64,000 bases of DNA from UBA668 sp041918155 (GCA_041918155.1 JAYRWH010000075.1:31547-95546); one strand, 5' to 3'; numbered from the stretch's first letter, positions 40,804-50,273 are shown. Made by a program: numbers and translations. The notes: a model not told the origin generated them from the letters alone.

Positions 40804-41463
40804 ATGATGCGCAGCGATCGACCGACTCCCCCGCGGATCAGTAGGTCGCTCGAACCGATCGAGTTGAGTGCCGTGACGGATGGTGATCTCGGACAGGGCG
40901 TCGTGGTGACTGGCCAGTTGCGACACGCATTCGATAACGCGTTGCACCTCTCTGGCGGCCGGATCGAGAACGCCTCGTTCGTGGGCGCCTCGCTCGTGGG
41001 CTCGCGCTTCGTGGACACGGTCTTTCAAGGCTGCGACTTCTCGGGTGCCGATCTCGAGAGCGCAGCGATGACGCGAGTGGAGGTGCGACGGTGTCGGCTT
41101 TCCGGAGTTCGGCTCGCGCTGGGCCGTTTGAGAGATGTCCGTTTTGTCGACTGTCAGTTGGACGCGAGCAATCTTCGCAACGTCCAAGGAGAGTTCGTGC
41201 GGTTCGAGCAATGCCGTCTCGTTGGCGCGGAGTTCATCGGTGCCAGCCTGAAGGGGGTCGCATGGTGGGACTGCGACCTAGCCGACGCGGACATGTCACA
41301 GGTCTCGCTCGAGCGAGGCCAACTCCACGGCTCGTCACTGGATGGACTGCGAGGAGCGAGCAGCCTTGTGCCGGTCGCGATCGACGACGACCAAGCCCCT
41401 GTCTTCGCTTCGATGCTGCTCGCCATGCTCGGCGTCGAGGCGAGACCGCGTCTCGACCCTTGA
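40804..41463 (+). CDS. Pentapeptide-repeat protein
   Basis: A 219-aa protein. From about residue 55 to 185 every fifth residue follows the A(D/N)LxX-like pattern (ASFVGASLVGSRF, GCDFSGADLES, ASNLRNVQGEFV, AEFIGASLKGVAW), which folds into a right-handed quadrilateral helix that mimics DNA. Some members protect gyrase from quinolones, but most have no known role. The gene stands alone with its own leaderless start; its role is unassigned. Confidence 0.8.
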   Translation: MMRSDRPTPPRISRSLEPIELSAVTDGDLGQGVVVTGQLRHAFDNALHLSGGRIENASFVGASLVGSRFVDTVFQGCDFSGADLESAAMTRVEVRRCRLSGVRLALGRLRDVRFVDCQLDASNLRNVQGEFVRFEQCRLVGAEFIGASLKGVAWWDCDLADADMSQVSLERGQLHGSSLDGLRGASSLVPVAIDDDQAPVFASMLLAMLGVEARPRLDP

Positions 41464-41502
41464 CCAGCGACTCCGCCTCACGACCGGGACAGGTCGCAGG
41501 TC

Positions 41503-41508
41503 TACAGT
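41503..41508 (+). promoter_or_regulatory. Leaderless -10 hexamer for the acyl-CoA carboxylase operon
   Basis: TACAGT, 6 nt before the ATG of the first gene at 41515. Confidence 0.5.
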
Positions 41509-41514
41509 CGGGCC

Positions 41515-42258
41515 ATGGCTGAACTCGTGCACTGTACGGTGGACGGCGGGGTCGCGACGATCGCGCTCGACTCCCCCGCGAACCGCAACGCGCTCTCCCG
41601 GCAACTCGTCGCCGATCTCCACGCGGCGCTCGATCGGGCCGAGCAGCCCGACGTGCGGGTGGTCGTGCTCACCCACACCGCCCCGGCGTTCTGCGCCGGC
41701 GCCGACCTGAAGGAGCGCGGCACCGGGCCGACGAGCAACCAGCCGATGGCAAGCGCGATGGAGCGCCTCGCCTCCTGTGCGGCGCCCACGATCGCGGCGG
41801 TCAGCGGCAGCGTGCGCGCCGGCGGCATCGGGATCATGGCCTCGTGCGATCTGGTGGTGGTCAACAGTGCGGTCACGTTCGCGTTCACCGAGGTGCGCAT
41901 CGGTGTCGCCCCAGCGATGATCAGCGTGCCGATCCTCGCCCGCTGCAGCTGGAGCAAGCTCGCCGCCCCGTTCCTCACCGGCGAGACATTCGCTGCGGCC
42001 GCGGCCCGCGACATGGGGCTGGTCACCCACGTCACCGACGATGTCGATGCCACCGTCGCCCAACTGGTGGCCGGCGTGCTCGCTGGTGCACCGAAGGCGG
42101 TGGCGGCCACCAAGCAAGTGCTGCGTCAGACGCAGCCGAAGATGTCCGAGATGCTCGTACTCAGCGAGGCCCTGTTCGGGTCGGATGAGGCGGCGGAAGG
42201 CATGTCTGCGTTTGCCGAGAAACGCCCACCCTCGTGGGCCACGATGAGCGGGAGCTGA
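41515..42258 (+). CDS. Enoyl-CoA hydratase/isomerase family protein
   Basis: A 247-aa crotonase-fold protein with the two oxyanion regions (AFCAGADLKERG and GSVRAGGIGIMASCDLVV) and a Glu-containing helix (TEVRIGVAPAMIS). First gene of a four-gene operon with biotin-dependent carboxylase subunits and an AtuA-like protein, 2 bp before the beta subunit. By context it would hydrate the carboxylated unsaturated acyl-CoA, like methylglutaconyl-CoA hydratase (LiuC) or isohexenylglutaconyl-CoA hydratase (AtuE). The precise substrate is not fixed by sequence. Confidence 0.85.
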   Translation: MAELVHCTVDGGVATIALDSPANRNALSRQLVADLHAALDRAEQPDVRVVVLTHTAPAFCAGADLKERGTGPTSNQPMASAMERLASCAAPTIAAVSGSVRAGGIGIMASCDLVVVNSAVTFAFTEVRIGVAPAMISVPILARCSWSKLAAPFLTGETFAAAAARDMGLVTHVTDDVDATVAQLVAGVLAGAPKAVAATKQVLRQTQPKMSEMLVLSEALFGSDEAAEGMSAFAEKRPPSWATMSGS

Positions 42259-42260
42259 TC

Positions 42261-43859
42261 ATGCCCGTGCTGCCCGACAAGGTCGACCCGAACGGTGATG
42301 CCTATCGGGCGAACCGTGCGGCTCTGCTCACCCAAGTCGCCGCGCTCCACGAGCAACTCGCGCTCGTCAACCTCGGCGGCGGCGAGAAGTACATCGCCCG
42401 CCATCGCGGGCGCGGCAAGCTGCTCGCCCGCGAGCGCATCGAGGCCCTGCTCGACCCGGACACCCCGTTCCTGGAACTCGCCCCGCTCGCCGCGTACGGC
42501 AGCCAGTTCCCCGTCGGCGCCGGCAATGTCGCCGGCATCGGCGTGGTGGAAGGCGTCGAGTGCCTCGTGTCAGCGAGCGACCCCACCATGCGTGGCGGCG
42601 CGAGCAACCCGTACACCCTGAAGAAGGGCCTGCGCACGGCGGAAATCGCCCGCGAGAACCGGCTGCCGGCGATCAGCCTCACCGAGTCGGGCGGCGCCGA
42701 CCTGCCGACCCAGAGCGAGATCTTCATCCCCGGCGGCGCGAGCTTCCGCAACATCACGAACGCCTCGGCCGCCGGTGTGCCGCAGATCTCGATCGTGTTC
42801 GGCAACTCCACCGCGGGTGGCGCCTACGTGCCGGGCATGAGCGACTACGTGATCATGATCAAGGAGCGCTCGAAGGTGTTCCTCGGCGGCCCCCCGCTCG
42901 TGAAGATGGCCACGGGTGAGGACAGCGACGACGAGAGCCTGGGCGGCGCAGAGATGCACGCGCGGGTGAGCGGACTCGCCGACTACTTCGCGCTCGACGA
43001 ACTCGACGCGATCCGCCTCGGGCGCCAGGTGGTGAAGCGGTTCAACCAGCGCAAGCGCGGCCCCGGGCCGCGGGGCGTCGGCCGCCCGCCGAAGTACGAC
43101 CCCGACCAGTTGCTCGGCATCCCCAGCGCGGACCCGAAGGTGCCCTTCGACCCGCGCGACGTGATCGCCCGTATCGTCGACGAGAGCGACTTCGACGAGT
43201 TCAAGCCGCTCTACGGCACCTCCCTCGTCACCGGTTTCGCCGAACTGCACGGCTACCCCATCGGCATTCTCGCCAACCACCACGGTGTGCTCTTCAGCGA
43301 GGAGAGCGAGAAGGCCGCCCAGTTCATCCAGCTCGCCAACCAGATCGACACCCCGCTGCTGTTCCTGCAGAACACCACCGGCTACATGGTGGGCAAGGAG
43401 TTCGAGCAGCGCGGCATCATCAAGGACGGGGCGAAGATGATCAACGCCGTCTCCAACAGCCGCGTGCCGCACCTCACGATCAACATGGGCGCCAGCTACG
43501 GCGCCGGCAACTACGGCATGTGCGGGCGGGCGTACGGGCCTCGGTTACTGTTCGCCTGGCCGAACGCAAAGAGCGCGGTGATGGGGCCGGCGCAGCTGGC
43601 GGGCGTGATGAGCATCGTCGCCCGCGAGTCGGCCGCCTCGATGGGCAAGCCATTCGACGAGGACGCCGACGCGTCGCTGCGCCTGCTCGTGGAGGAGCAG
43701 ATCGAGCGTGAGTCGCTGGCGATGTTCATGAGCGGCAAACTGTACGACGACGGCGTGATCGACCCACGCGACACGCGCACGATCCTCGGCCTGTGCCTCA
43801 GCGTGATCGACAACCAACCGATCGAGGGCACACGCGGCTACGGCGTGTTCCGGATGTGA
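42261..43859 (+). CDS. Biotin-dependent acyl-CoA carboxylase, carboxyltransferase (beta) subunit
   Basis: A 532-aa carboxyltransferase of the methylcrotonyl/geranyl-CoA carboxylase class: RERIEALLDPDTPFLEL, GNSTAGGAYVPGMSDYVIM, GGPPLVKMATGE and GASYGAGNYGMCGRAYGPRLLF. Length and motifs match LiuB/AtuC better than acetyl- or propionyl-CoA carboxylase beta chains. GGAG lies 6-7 nt before ATG 42261. It forms the holoenzyme with the alpha chain encoded next (ATGA overlap) and carboxylates a 3-methyl-branched enoyl-CoA. Whether that is methylcrotonyl- or geranyl-CoA is open. Confidence 0.88.
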   Translation: MPVLPDKVDPNGDAYRANRAALLTQVAALHEQLALVNLGGGEKYIARHRGRGKLLARERIEALLDPDTPFLELAPLAAYGSQFPVGAGNVAGIGVVEGVECLVSASDPTMRGGASNPYTLKKGLRTAEIARENRLPAISLTESGGADLPTQSEIFIPGGASFRNITNASAAGVPQISIVFGNSTAGGAYVPGMSDYVIMIKERSKVFLGGPPLVKMATGEDSDDESLGGAEMHARVSGLADYFALDELDAIRLGRQVVKRFNQRKRGPGPRGVGRPPKYDPDQLLGIPSADPKVPFDPRDVIARIVDESDFDEFKPLYGTSLVTGFAELHGYPIGILANHHGVLFSEESEKAAQFIQLANQIDTPLLFLQNTTGYMVGKEFEQRGIIKDGAKMINAVSNSRVPHLTINMGASYGAGNYGMCGRAYGPRLLFAWPNAKSAVMGPAQLAGVMSIVARESAASMGKPFDEDADASLRLLVEEQIERESLAMFMSGKLYDDGVIDPRDTRTILGLCLSVIDNQPIEGTRGYGVFRM

Positions 43860-45784
43860 TGACGATGACGACCAACGCTCCCACCCCGATCCGCCCCATC
43901 ACGTCCGTGCTCATCGCCAACCGCGGCGAGATCGCCCGGCGCATCATGCGTACCTGTCGCGAACTCGCGATCGACACCGTCGCCGTGTTCAGCGATGCCG
44001 ACGCCGACGCGCCGTTCGTGCGCGAAGCCGATCGTGCCGTGCGCCTGCCTGGCAGCGCCTCCGCAGACACGTACCTGCGCGGCGACCTGATCATCGACGC
44101 AGCCCGGCGCACAGGTGCGCAGGCGATTCACCCCGGTTACGGCTTCCTCTCGGAGAACGCTGCGTTCGCGCAACGGGTGCTCGACGCGGGCCTGGTGTGG
44201 ATCGGACCGCCACCTGCGGCCATCGCCACCATGGGTTCGAAGATCGCGGCCAAGCAACTCATGCGCTCCCACGCGGTGCCCGTGTCGCCGGACAACACCG
44301 TCGAGTCGCTCGCCGAGGTCGGCCTGCCCGCGTTGGTGAAGGCGTCGGCGGGCGGAGGCGGACGCGGCATGCGCATCGTGCGCGACGAAGCGTCGCTCGC
44401 GGATGCCATCTCTGGCGCCGAACGCGAAGCCGCGGCGGCATTCGGCGATGGCACCGTGTTCGTGGAGCGCTACCTCGAAGGCGCCCGCCATGTGGAAATT
44501 CAGGTGCTGGCCGACGCCCACGGAAACGTCATCGCCCTCCACGAACGCGACTGCACACTGCAGCGTCGCCACCAGAAGGTGCTGGAGGAGGCTCCCTCGC
44601 CGGCGATCAACACCGACTTGCGCGTACGCATGGAGGGTGCCGCCGTCGCGGCCGCGTGCGCGGTTGGCTATATCGGCGCCGGCACCGTGGAGTTCCTGCT
44701 CGACGGCGACGGTGCCTTCTGGTTCCTGGAGATGAACACCCGCCTACAGGTCGAGCACCCGGTCACCGAGGCGATCACCGGCACCGACCTGGTGGCGCTG
44801 CAGCTCGCCATCGCCGAAGGGCACCCGATCCCGGCGGAGCTGCTCGTTGGGGTACCGCTCCGCGGTCACGCGATCGAGGTGCGCCTGTGCGCGGAGGACC
44901 CGCACCGCGGGCACCTGCCCGTGTCGGGCACGTTCCACGAGGTGGCCTTCCCCGACGTCGCCGGAGTGCGAGTCGACAGCGCGATCGAGAGCGGCAGCGA
45001 GGTGCCGCCGTTCTACGACTCGATGGTGGCCAAGCTCATCGCCCACGGGGCCACGCGGGCCGACGCCGCGCGCCGACTGGTCAAGGCGCTCTCCGGCGCC
45101 ACCCTGCACGGGCCGGTGACGAACCGCGAACTGCTCATCCACCTGTTGTCGCGCTGGACCGAAATCGACGCGCCGGGCACAGGCATCGACACCGGCTGGC
45201 TCGACCGCCACGTGATCGGCGATGCGCCCGCGCCGGAGGCGCTCACGGTGGCCGCAGCGGCGCTCGCTGTCGTCGCCGCGAGGCGGGGCCGCTTCCCGAT
45301 CGGCTGGCGCAACAATCCGTCGCAGCTGCATCGCCAGGCGTTGCGCCGCGACGAGGTCGAGCATGTTGTGCAATACCGCTTCGATCGCGCCGACGTCCTG
45401 CAGGAGTTGGTGGTCGACGGCGAAGCAGTGGCGCTCGACGCGTTCACGCGCGACGAACTCGCGCGCACCCGGGCCGTGCTCCACGACAGCACGGTGTACG
45501 TGCACGGTGGGCGGTTCGCGTTCGCCGTACCGCCGCGGTTCGTCTCGCCAGACGACGCCGGGCGCGCCGGCAGCACCCTCGCACCCATGCCGGGTAAGGT
45601 CGTGCGCCTGCTCGTCGCTGCGGGCGACACCGTCACAGCTGGCCAGGCGCTCATCACGATCGAGGCGATGAAGATGGAGCACCAGATCGTGTCGCCCCAC
45701 GCCGGCGTGGTGGCCGAGGTCTACGTGCAGCCGGGCCAGCAGCTCGACGGTGGCCAGCCGCTCCTGAAGGTCGATCCGACATGA
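43859..45784 (+). CDS. Biotin-dependent acyl-CoA carboxylase, biotin carboxylase/carrier (alpha) subunit
   Basis: A 641-aa fusion. Residues about 15-460 are a biotin carboxylase (IANRGEIARRI, the glycine-rich ATP loop KASAGGGGRGMRIV, the catalytic segment FLEMNTRLQVEHPVTE). The C-terminal 70 residues are a biotin carrier with the biotinylated lysine in EAMKMEHQI. It pairs with the beta subunit upstream and overlaps both neighbours by ATGA, so the three are co-translated. Matches LiuD/AtuF-type alpha chains. Confidence 0.92.
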   Translation: MTMTTNAPTPIRPITSVLIANRGEIARRIMRTCRELAIDTVAVFSDADADAPFVREADRAVRLPGSASADTYLRGDLIIDAARRTGAQAIHPGYGFLSENAAFAQRVLDAGLVWIGPPPAAIATMGSKIAAKQLMRSHAVPVSPDNTVESLAEVGLPALVKASAGGGGRGMRIVRDEASLADAISGAEREAAAAFGDGTVFVERYLEGARHVEIQVLADAHGNVIALHERDCTLQRRHQKVLEEAPSPAINTDLRVRMEGAAVAAACAVGYIGAGTVEFLLDGDGAFWFLEMNTRLQVEHPVTEAITGTDLVALQLAIAEGHPIPAELLVGVPLRGHAIEVRLCAEDPHRGHLPVSGTFHEVAFPDVAGVRVDSAIESGSEVPPFYDSMVAKLIAHGATRADAARRLVKALSGATLHGPVTNRELLIHLLSRWTEIDAPGTGIDTGWLDRHVIGDAPAPEALTVAAAALAVVAARRGRFPIGWRNNPSQLHRQALRRDEVEHVVQYRFDRADVLQELVVDGEAVALDAFTRDELARTRAVLHDSTVYVHGGRFAFAVPPRFVSPDDAGRAGSTLAPMPGKVVRLLVAAGDTVTAGQALITIEAMKMEHQIVSPHAGVVAEVYVQPGQQLDGGQPLLKVDPT

Positions 45785-47523
45785 GCGTGCGGCGCGCCGT
45801 CCGCATCGCCAACTGTTCGGGGTTCTTCGGCGATCGTCTGTCCGCGGCGAAGGAGATGGTGGAGGCCACGTCCGCCGAGCACGGCCCCATCGATGTGCTC
45901 ACCGGCGACTGGCTGGCCGAGCTGACCATGCTCATCCTGCACAAGCAGCGGTCGCGCAACCCCGAGACCGGCTACGCGGGCACCTTCTTGCTGCAGATGC
46001 AACAAGTGCTCGCCACATGCGTCGAGCGTGGCATCAAGGTGGTCACGAACGCCGGCGGGCTGAATCCCTCGGGCTGTGCCGACAAGGTGCGGTTGATCGC
46101 TGAGGCGCTGGGCATCGACGTGACGGTCGCGCACATCGAGGGCGACGACCTGATGCCCCGCATCGAGGAGCTGCGCCCCCATCTCGCCAACCTCGACACG
46201 AGCGCGCCGCTCACCGGCACGCCGGTCACCGCCAACGCGTACCTGGGCGGTTGGGGTATCGCCGCCGCGCTGCGCGCCGGGGCCGACGTCGTGGTGTGCC
46301 CACGGGTCACCGACGCGGCGCTCGTCGTCGGCGCGGCAGCGTGGTGGCACGACTGGCAGCCCGACGACTGGGATGCACTCGCCGGCGCTGTTGCCGCTGG
46401 CCACGTCATCGAGTGCGGCACCCAGGCCACGGGCGGCAACTACTCGCGCTTCGAGGAGATCCCTGACCCCACCCTCCCGCTCGCGTTCCCGATCGCCGAG
46501 GTCGCGGCCGACGGTTCGTCGGTGATCACCAAGCACGACGGCACCGGTGGCGTGGTGAACATCGGGACGGTGACCGCCCAATTGCTCTACGAGATTGCCG
46601 GGCCGGAGTACCCGAACCCCGATGTCGTCGCCCGGTTCGACACGGTGCAGCTCAGCCAAGAGGGCCCCGACCGCGTTCGCATCAGCGGCGTACAGGGTCT
46701 GCCCGCGCCAGCCACCACCAAGGTATGTCTCAACCTTGAGGGCGGCTACCACAACCGGATGACGTTCGTGCTCACCGGACTCGATCAGGAACGCAAGGCG
46801 CTGTGGTTGCGTGAGTCGCTGTTCCGCCGGCTGGGCGGCGAGGAGCGCTTCGACGAGGTCGACGTCCGCTTCGTGCCCGCGCCGTCCGACGCTCCCACGC
46901 AGGAACAGGCTTCCGGGCGACTGCACATCAGCGTCAAGAGCGCCGACGAACGACTGGTGGGCAAGGCGTTCAGCGGCGCGGCGATTGAACTCGCCCTGGC
47001 CAACTACCCCGGCTTCTTCGCCACCGGCGGCCCGGCCGAGGCCCAGTCGTACGGCGTGTACTGGCCAGCGCTCATCGACGCCGCCGAGGTGCACGAGACC
47101 GTCCACCTCCCCGGCTCTCCCCCCGTTCTTGTCACACCCCCACCACGGGGCTTGGTAGCCACGGGCGCGACACGAACGCCGGAAGTGGCTGCCGCGCCGG
47201 TGGGGCCGGGCGCGGGGGAAGCGCTCGGCCGGTACTTCGATGCCCGCAGCGGCGACAAGGGAGGCAACGCCAACGTCGGCATCTGGGCCCGCGACGCGGC
47301 CGGCTACGCCTGGCTGCGCCAGCACCTCACTGCGACTGCTGTCCAGAGATTGTTGCCGGAAGCCGCCAAGCTCGAAGTACGCAGGTACGAATTGGCCAAC
47401 CTGCGCGCGCTCAACTTCGTGATCGTCGGCCTGCTCGGCGAAGGGGTCGCCTCCAGCACCGCGTTCGACGCTCAGGCCAAGGGCCTCGGCGAGTATTTGC
47501 GCAGCCGGGTGTGGCCCGGCTGA
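45781..47523 (+). CDS. AtuA-family (DUF1446) protein
   Basis: A 580-aa protein. The first 450 residues match the AtuA/DUF1446 family (IANCSGFFGDRLSAAKEM, TGDWLAELTMLIL, KVVTNAGGLNPSGCA), and a C-terminal AtuA-like ferredoxin-fold domain follows (YFDARSGDKGGNANVGIWA). AtuA is needed for growth on citronellol and geraniol in Pseudomonas, but its reaction is not known. Last gene of the carboxylase operon, overlapping the alpha subunit by ATGA. Its presence tilts the operon toward terpenoid acyl-CoA breakdown rather than leucine. Confidence 0.87.
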   Translation: MSVRRAVRIANCSGFFGDRLSAAKEMVEATSAEHGPIDVLTGDWLAELTMLILHKQRSRNPETGYAGTFLLQMQQVLATCVERGIKVVTNAGGLNPSGCADKVRLIAEALGIDVTVAHIEGDDLMPRIEELRPHLANLDTSAPLTGTPVTANAYLGGWGIAAALRAGADVVVCPRVTDAALVVGAAAWWHDWQPDDWDALAGAVAAGHVIECGTQATGGNYSRFEEIPDPTLPLAFPIAEVAADGSSVITKHDGTGGVVNIGTVTAQLLYEIAGPEYPNPDVVARFDTVQLSQEGPDRVRISGVQGLPAPATTKVCLNLEGGYHNRMTFVLTGLDQERKALWLRESLFRRLGGEERFDEVDVRFVPAPSDAPTQEQASGRLHISVKSADERLVGKAFSGAAIELALANYPGFFATGGPAEAQSYGVYWPALIDAAEVHETVHLPGSPPVLVTPPPRGLVATGATRTPEVAAAPVGPGAGEALGRYFDARSGDKGGNANVGIWARDAAGYAWLRQHLTATAVQRLLPEAAKLEVRRYELANLRALNFVIVGLLGEGVASSTAFDAQAKGLGEYLRSRVWPG

Positions 47524-47540
47524 CGTGCGCGCGGTCCGGA

Positions 47541-48230
47541 TCAGGCCAGCAGCCGGTAGCCGATACCGCGGGCCGTGACGATCAGCTTCGGGTCATCGGG
47601 CTGATCCTCCACCTTCACCCGCAAGCGACGCACGTGGGCGTCCACGAGGCGGCTGTCGCCGAGGTACTCGTAGCCCCACACCCGCTCGAGCAGTTGGTCG
47701 CGCGAGAGCACCATGTTGGCGTGGTCGGCGAACTCGCACATCAGCCGGAACTCGGTCTTGGTGAGGTTGAGTTCCTGGCCGCCTTTCAGCACGATGCCCT
47801 GCTCGCGACGCAGCTCGATGTCGCCGAAGCGGCTGACCGACGACGTGGCAGCCGTGGCCTCGTGGAGGTGAACGCGACGCAGCGCGGCACGGATGCGCGC
47901 CGCCAACTCCTTGGGCACGACGGGCTTGGTGACATAGTCGTCGGCGCCCGCCTCCAGGCCGGCGACGAGGTCGTAGGTGTCGGTCTGCGCCGTGACGATG
48001 ATGATCGGCACGAGGCTGCCGGCGCGCAGCGAGCGGCACACCTCGAAGCCGGACAGGTCGGGCAGGCGCAGGTCGAGCAGCACCAAGTCGGGTTCGCTCT
48101 CGGCAAAGGCGGTGAGACCCGAGCGGCCGTCCGGTGCTTCACGGACTTCGTAGCCCTCGTCCTCCAACGCCAGCTTGAGGGCCATGCGGATCGCGTCGTC
48201 GTCCTCGATGAACAGCAGTGAGGTCACCAC
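47541..48230 (-). CDS. MtrA-like OmpR-family response regulator
   Basis: A 229-aa regulator resembling actinobacterial MtrA. The receiver has acidic pocket EDD, phosphoacceptor D53 in DLVLLDLRLPD, TAQTDTYDLVAGLEAGADDYVTKP and PKELAARIRAALRR; the winged helix ends RGIGYRLLA. AAAGGA lies upstream; either of two adjacent GTG codons may be used. It is divergent from the STAS, kinase and lipoprotein genes at 48463-50926, the likely partners. MtrA controls cell-wall and division genes in relatives. The intergenic region has a direct repeat suited to its own binding. Confidence 0.85.
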   Translation of the reverse strand: MVTSLLFIEDDDAIRMALKLALEDEGYEVREAPDGRSGLTAFAESEPDLVLLDLRLPDLSGFEVCRSLRAGSLVPIIIVTAQTDTYDLVAGLEAGADDYVTKPVVPKELAARIRAALRRVHLHEATAATSSVSRFGDIELRREQGIVLKGGQELNLTKTEFRLMCEFADHANMVLSRDQLLERVWGYEYLGDSRLVDAHVRRLRVKVEDQPDDPKLIVTARGIGYRLLA

Positions 48231-48294
48231 ACCATCCTTTCCGATGCTTCCGATCTGTTACAGAAATCGCACACAGCCAGCGTCGTCCCGTCAC

Positions 48295-48323
48295 ACAGCT
48301 CGTTCACGATACAACTGTTCACG
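48295..48323. promoter_or_regulatory. Imperfect direct repeat upstream of the MtrA-like gene
   Basis: ACAGCTCGTTCACG and ACAACTGTTCACG lie head to tail, 16 bp start to start, in the 233-bp gap between the divergent regulator and STAS genes. OmpR-family proteins bind direct repeats, so autoregulation is plausible. The rest of this gap has no gene I can support. Confidence 0.4.
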
Positions 48324-48462
48324 CTGCCCCGGTGGGGTACCTTCCTCCCCCTGGTGCCTCACCGGCAGCGGTGAACGAGCGGGCAGCTCCACGGCGACAC
48401 GTCACCTTGAACACGTCGCCACGTTTCTTTTGCGCACCCTTCGACACGAACCGGAGAGCGAG

Positions 48463-48819
48463 ATGCTGGCACCCGAACTGAGCACCCGCACCGACACCGA
48501 GAACCGTCACGTGACGGTCAGCGTGTCCGGCCCGGTGGCCACCGCCGACCACGCAGCAGCGCTCACCATCGTGTGCCAGGAGGTGCCCCAGGGCTTCGGG
48601 CTGGTCGTCAACCTCAGCAATGTCACGATCCTCACCGAGACCGGGGTGCGCGGCCTGCGCCGCCTGGCCGGCGTCCTCACCGCCGCCGGAACCTCGATCG
48701 CGTTCGTGTGCAGCGAGCTGATTCTGCGCGCCGAGCTGCTCCTTGCCGACCTCGATCTGGTGGCCCCCGTGCTGCAGGCCGACGAGCAGGCCTTCGCCCA
48801 CATCGCCCGAGCCGCATAG
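48463..48819 (+). CDS. STAS-domain protein (anti-sigma-factor antagonist-like)
   Basis: A 118-aa protein with the STAS pattern: VTVSVSGPVATADHAAAL, LVVNLSNVTILTETGVRGLRRL, then a helix and FVCSEL. The phosphorylation site is usually a Ser in DSSG; here the segment is LTETG, so a Thr could take its place or control may be lost. GGAGAG lies 4 nt before ATG 48463. It stands between the MtrA-like gene and the kinase gene, and no anti-sigma kinase is nearby. Confidence 0.75.
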   Translation: MLAPELSTRTDTENRHVTVSVSGPVATADHAAALTIVCQEVPQGFGLVVNLSNVTILTETGVRGLRRLAGVLTAAGTSIAFVCSELILRAELLLADLDLVAPVLQADEQAFAHIARAA

Positions 48820-48908
48820 GCCCGGCACCTTCGCCGTCGGCGGGCGCGCATCGGGCGCGTCCGCCGATGAGCCCCGTTGTGGCCGCAGATGCGCCACACT
48901 GTTGGCCG

Positions 48909-50273
48909 ATGAATGCGCCTCGCCGCCGCCGCACCCTACGCCTGCGCACGCGCGTCACGATCTTCTTCTCCCTCACCGCCCTCGTGGCCAGCCTGGGCCT
49001 GGCGGTGGTGACGTTTGCCGTGGCCCGCTCGTTCCTCATCGACCAGCGCGAGCAGACCGCGCGCACCGAGGCCTACGCCCACGCCAAGACCGTGCGCGAC
49101 CAGTTGCTCGCCGAGACCACCTTCGATGTCAACACGCTGCGCACCGAGAGCGGCGGCTTCACCGTGCTCTTGCTCGCCGACACCCCCTACGCGCCCGACG
49201 CCCGCTTCTCGCTGGATGCCTTCCCGATCGAGCTGCGCCTTCTCGTCGATCAGGGCCAGAGCGGCCAACAGCGCTACGAACTCGCCGGCGACCCGTATGT
49301 GGCCGTCGGCATCAACATGCCGGCCGCCCGCGCCCAGTACTTCGAGGCGTTCCCGATGGAGAGCACGGAACGCAACCTGCGGGTGATGACCACAGCGTTG
49401 CTCGTCGGCTCGGGCGTCACGATCCTCTTCGCCGGCTTCCTCGGCTGGTGGACGAGCCGCCGCCTACTGCGCCCGCTGTCGCGGGTCGCCACCGCGGCTG
49501 GCGAGATCGCCGGCGGCGGCCTCGACGCGCGCATGCCACCGGAGAACGACCCCGACCTCGACCGCCTCGCCAAGTCCTTCAACGAGATGGCCGATGCCGT
49601 GCAGGACCGCATCGAGCGCGAGGCACGCTTCGCCAGCGACGTCAGCCACGAACTGCGCTCCCCGATCACCGCGCTCACCGCCGCGGTGGAGGTGCTCGAC
49701 GGGCGCCGTGCCGACCTGCCCGAGCGCAGCCAGCAAGCGCTCGACCTGGTGGTGAGTCAGGTGCGTCGCTTCGACCACATGGTGATGGACCTACTGGAGC
49801 TGTCGCGCATCGATGCGGGCTCCACCGAGTTGCACCGCGAAGAAGTGGATGTGCACGACTTGATCCCGCGCATCGCCCAGCGCTACGGCTTCGGCGAGGT
49901 CGCGATCGAGATCGCCGCCAAGGTGCGGCCGATGGTGCGGCTCGACAAGCTGCGCTTCGAGCGAATCCTCGCCAACCTGCTGGAGAACGCCCGCGAACAC
50001 GGCGGCGGCCCCACCCGTGTGTTCGTCGAGATGCGCGGGCGCTCGGTGCTGGTGCTCGGCGTGGATGATGCCGGCCCGGGCGTGGCCCGCGGTGAGCGCT
50101 CGCGGATTTTCGAGCGTTTCGCCCGCGGCAGCGCGGCCCGCCACCGCGTCGGCACCGGGCTGGGGCTAGCGCTCGTCGCCGAACACGCCCAGGCCCACGG
50201 CGGCGAGGCTTGGGTCGAAGACCGGCCCGGCGGCGGGGCCCGATTCATGGTGAGCTTCCTGGAGGTGGTGTGA
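48909..50273 (+). CDS. MtrB-like sensor histidine kinase
   Basis: A 454-aa membrane kinase with TM1 at about 18-40, an extracytoplasmic region of about 120 residues, TM2 at about 160-182, HAMP (182-236), dimerisation domain with H247 in SDVSHELRSPIT, and an ATPase domain (NLLENAREHG, DDAGPGV, GTGLGLALV). Followed by a GerMN lipoprotein gene with overlapping stop and start, the arrangement of mtrB-lpqB. Likely phosphorylates the divergent MtrA-like regulator. It is shorter in the sensor than mycobacterial MtrB. Confidence 0.85.
   Translation: MNAPRRRRTLRLRTRVTIFFSLTALVASLGLAVVTFAVARSFLIDQREQTARTEAYAHAKTVRDQLLAETTFDVNTLRTESGGFTVLLLADTPYAPDARFSLDAFPIELRLLVDQGQSGQQRYELAGDPYVAVGINMPAARAQYFEAFPMESTERNLRVMTTALLVGSGVTILFAGFLGWWTSRRLLRPLSRVATAAGEIAGGGLDARMPPENDPDLDRLAKSFNEMADAVQDRIEREARFASDVSHELRSPITALTAAVEVLDGRRADLPERSQQALDLVVSQVRRFDHMVMDLLELSRIDAGSTELHREEVDVHDLIPRIAQRYGFGEVAIEIAAKVRPMVRLDKLRFERILANLLENAREHGGGPTRVFVEMRGRSVLVLGVDDAGPGVARGERSRIFERFARGSAARHRVGTGLGLALVAEHAQAHGGEAWVEDRPGGGARFMVSFLEVV

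Noticed and set aside
40804..41463. Quinolone-resistance (Qnr/MfpA) assignment for the pentapeptide protein
   Set aside because: The repeat pattern is looser than MfpA and no context supports gyrase protection; only the fold is claimed.
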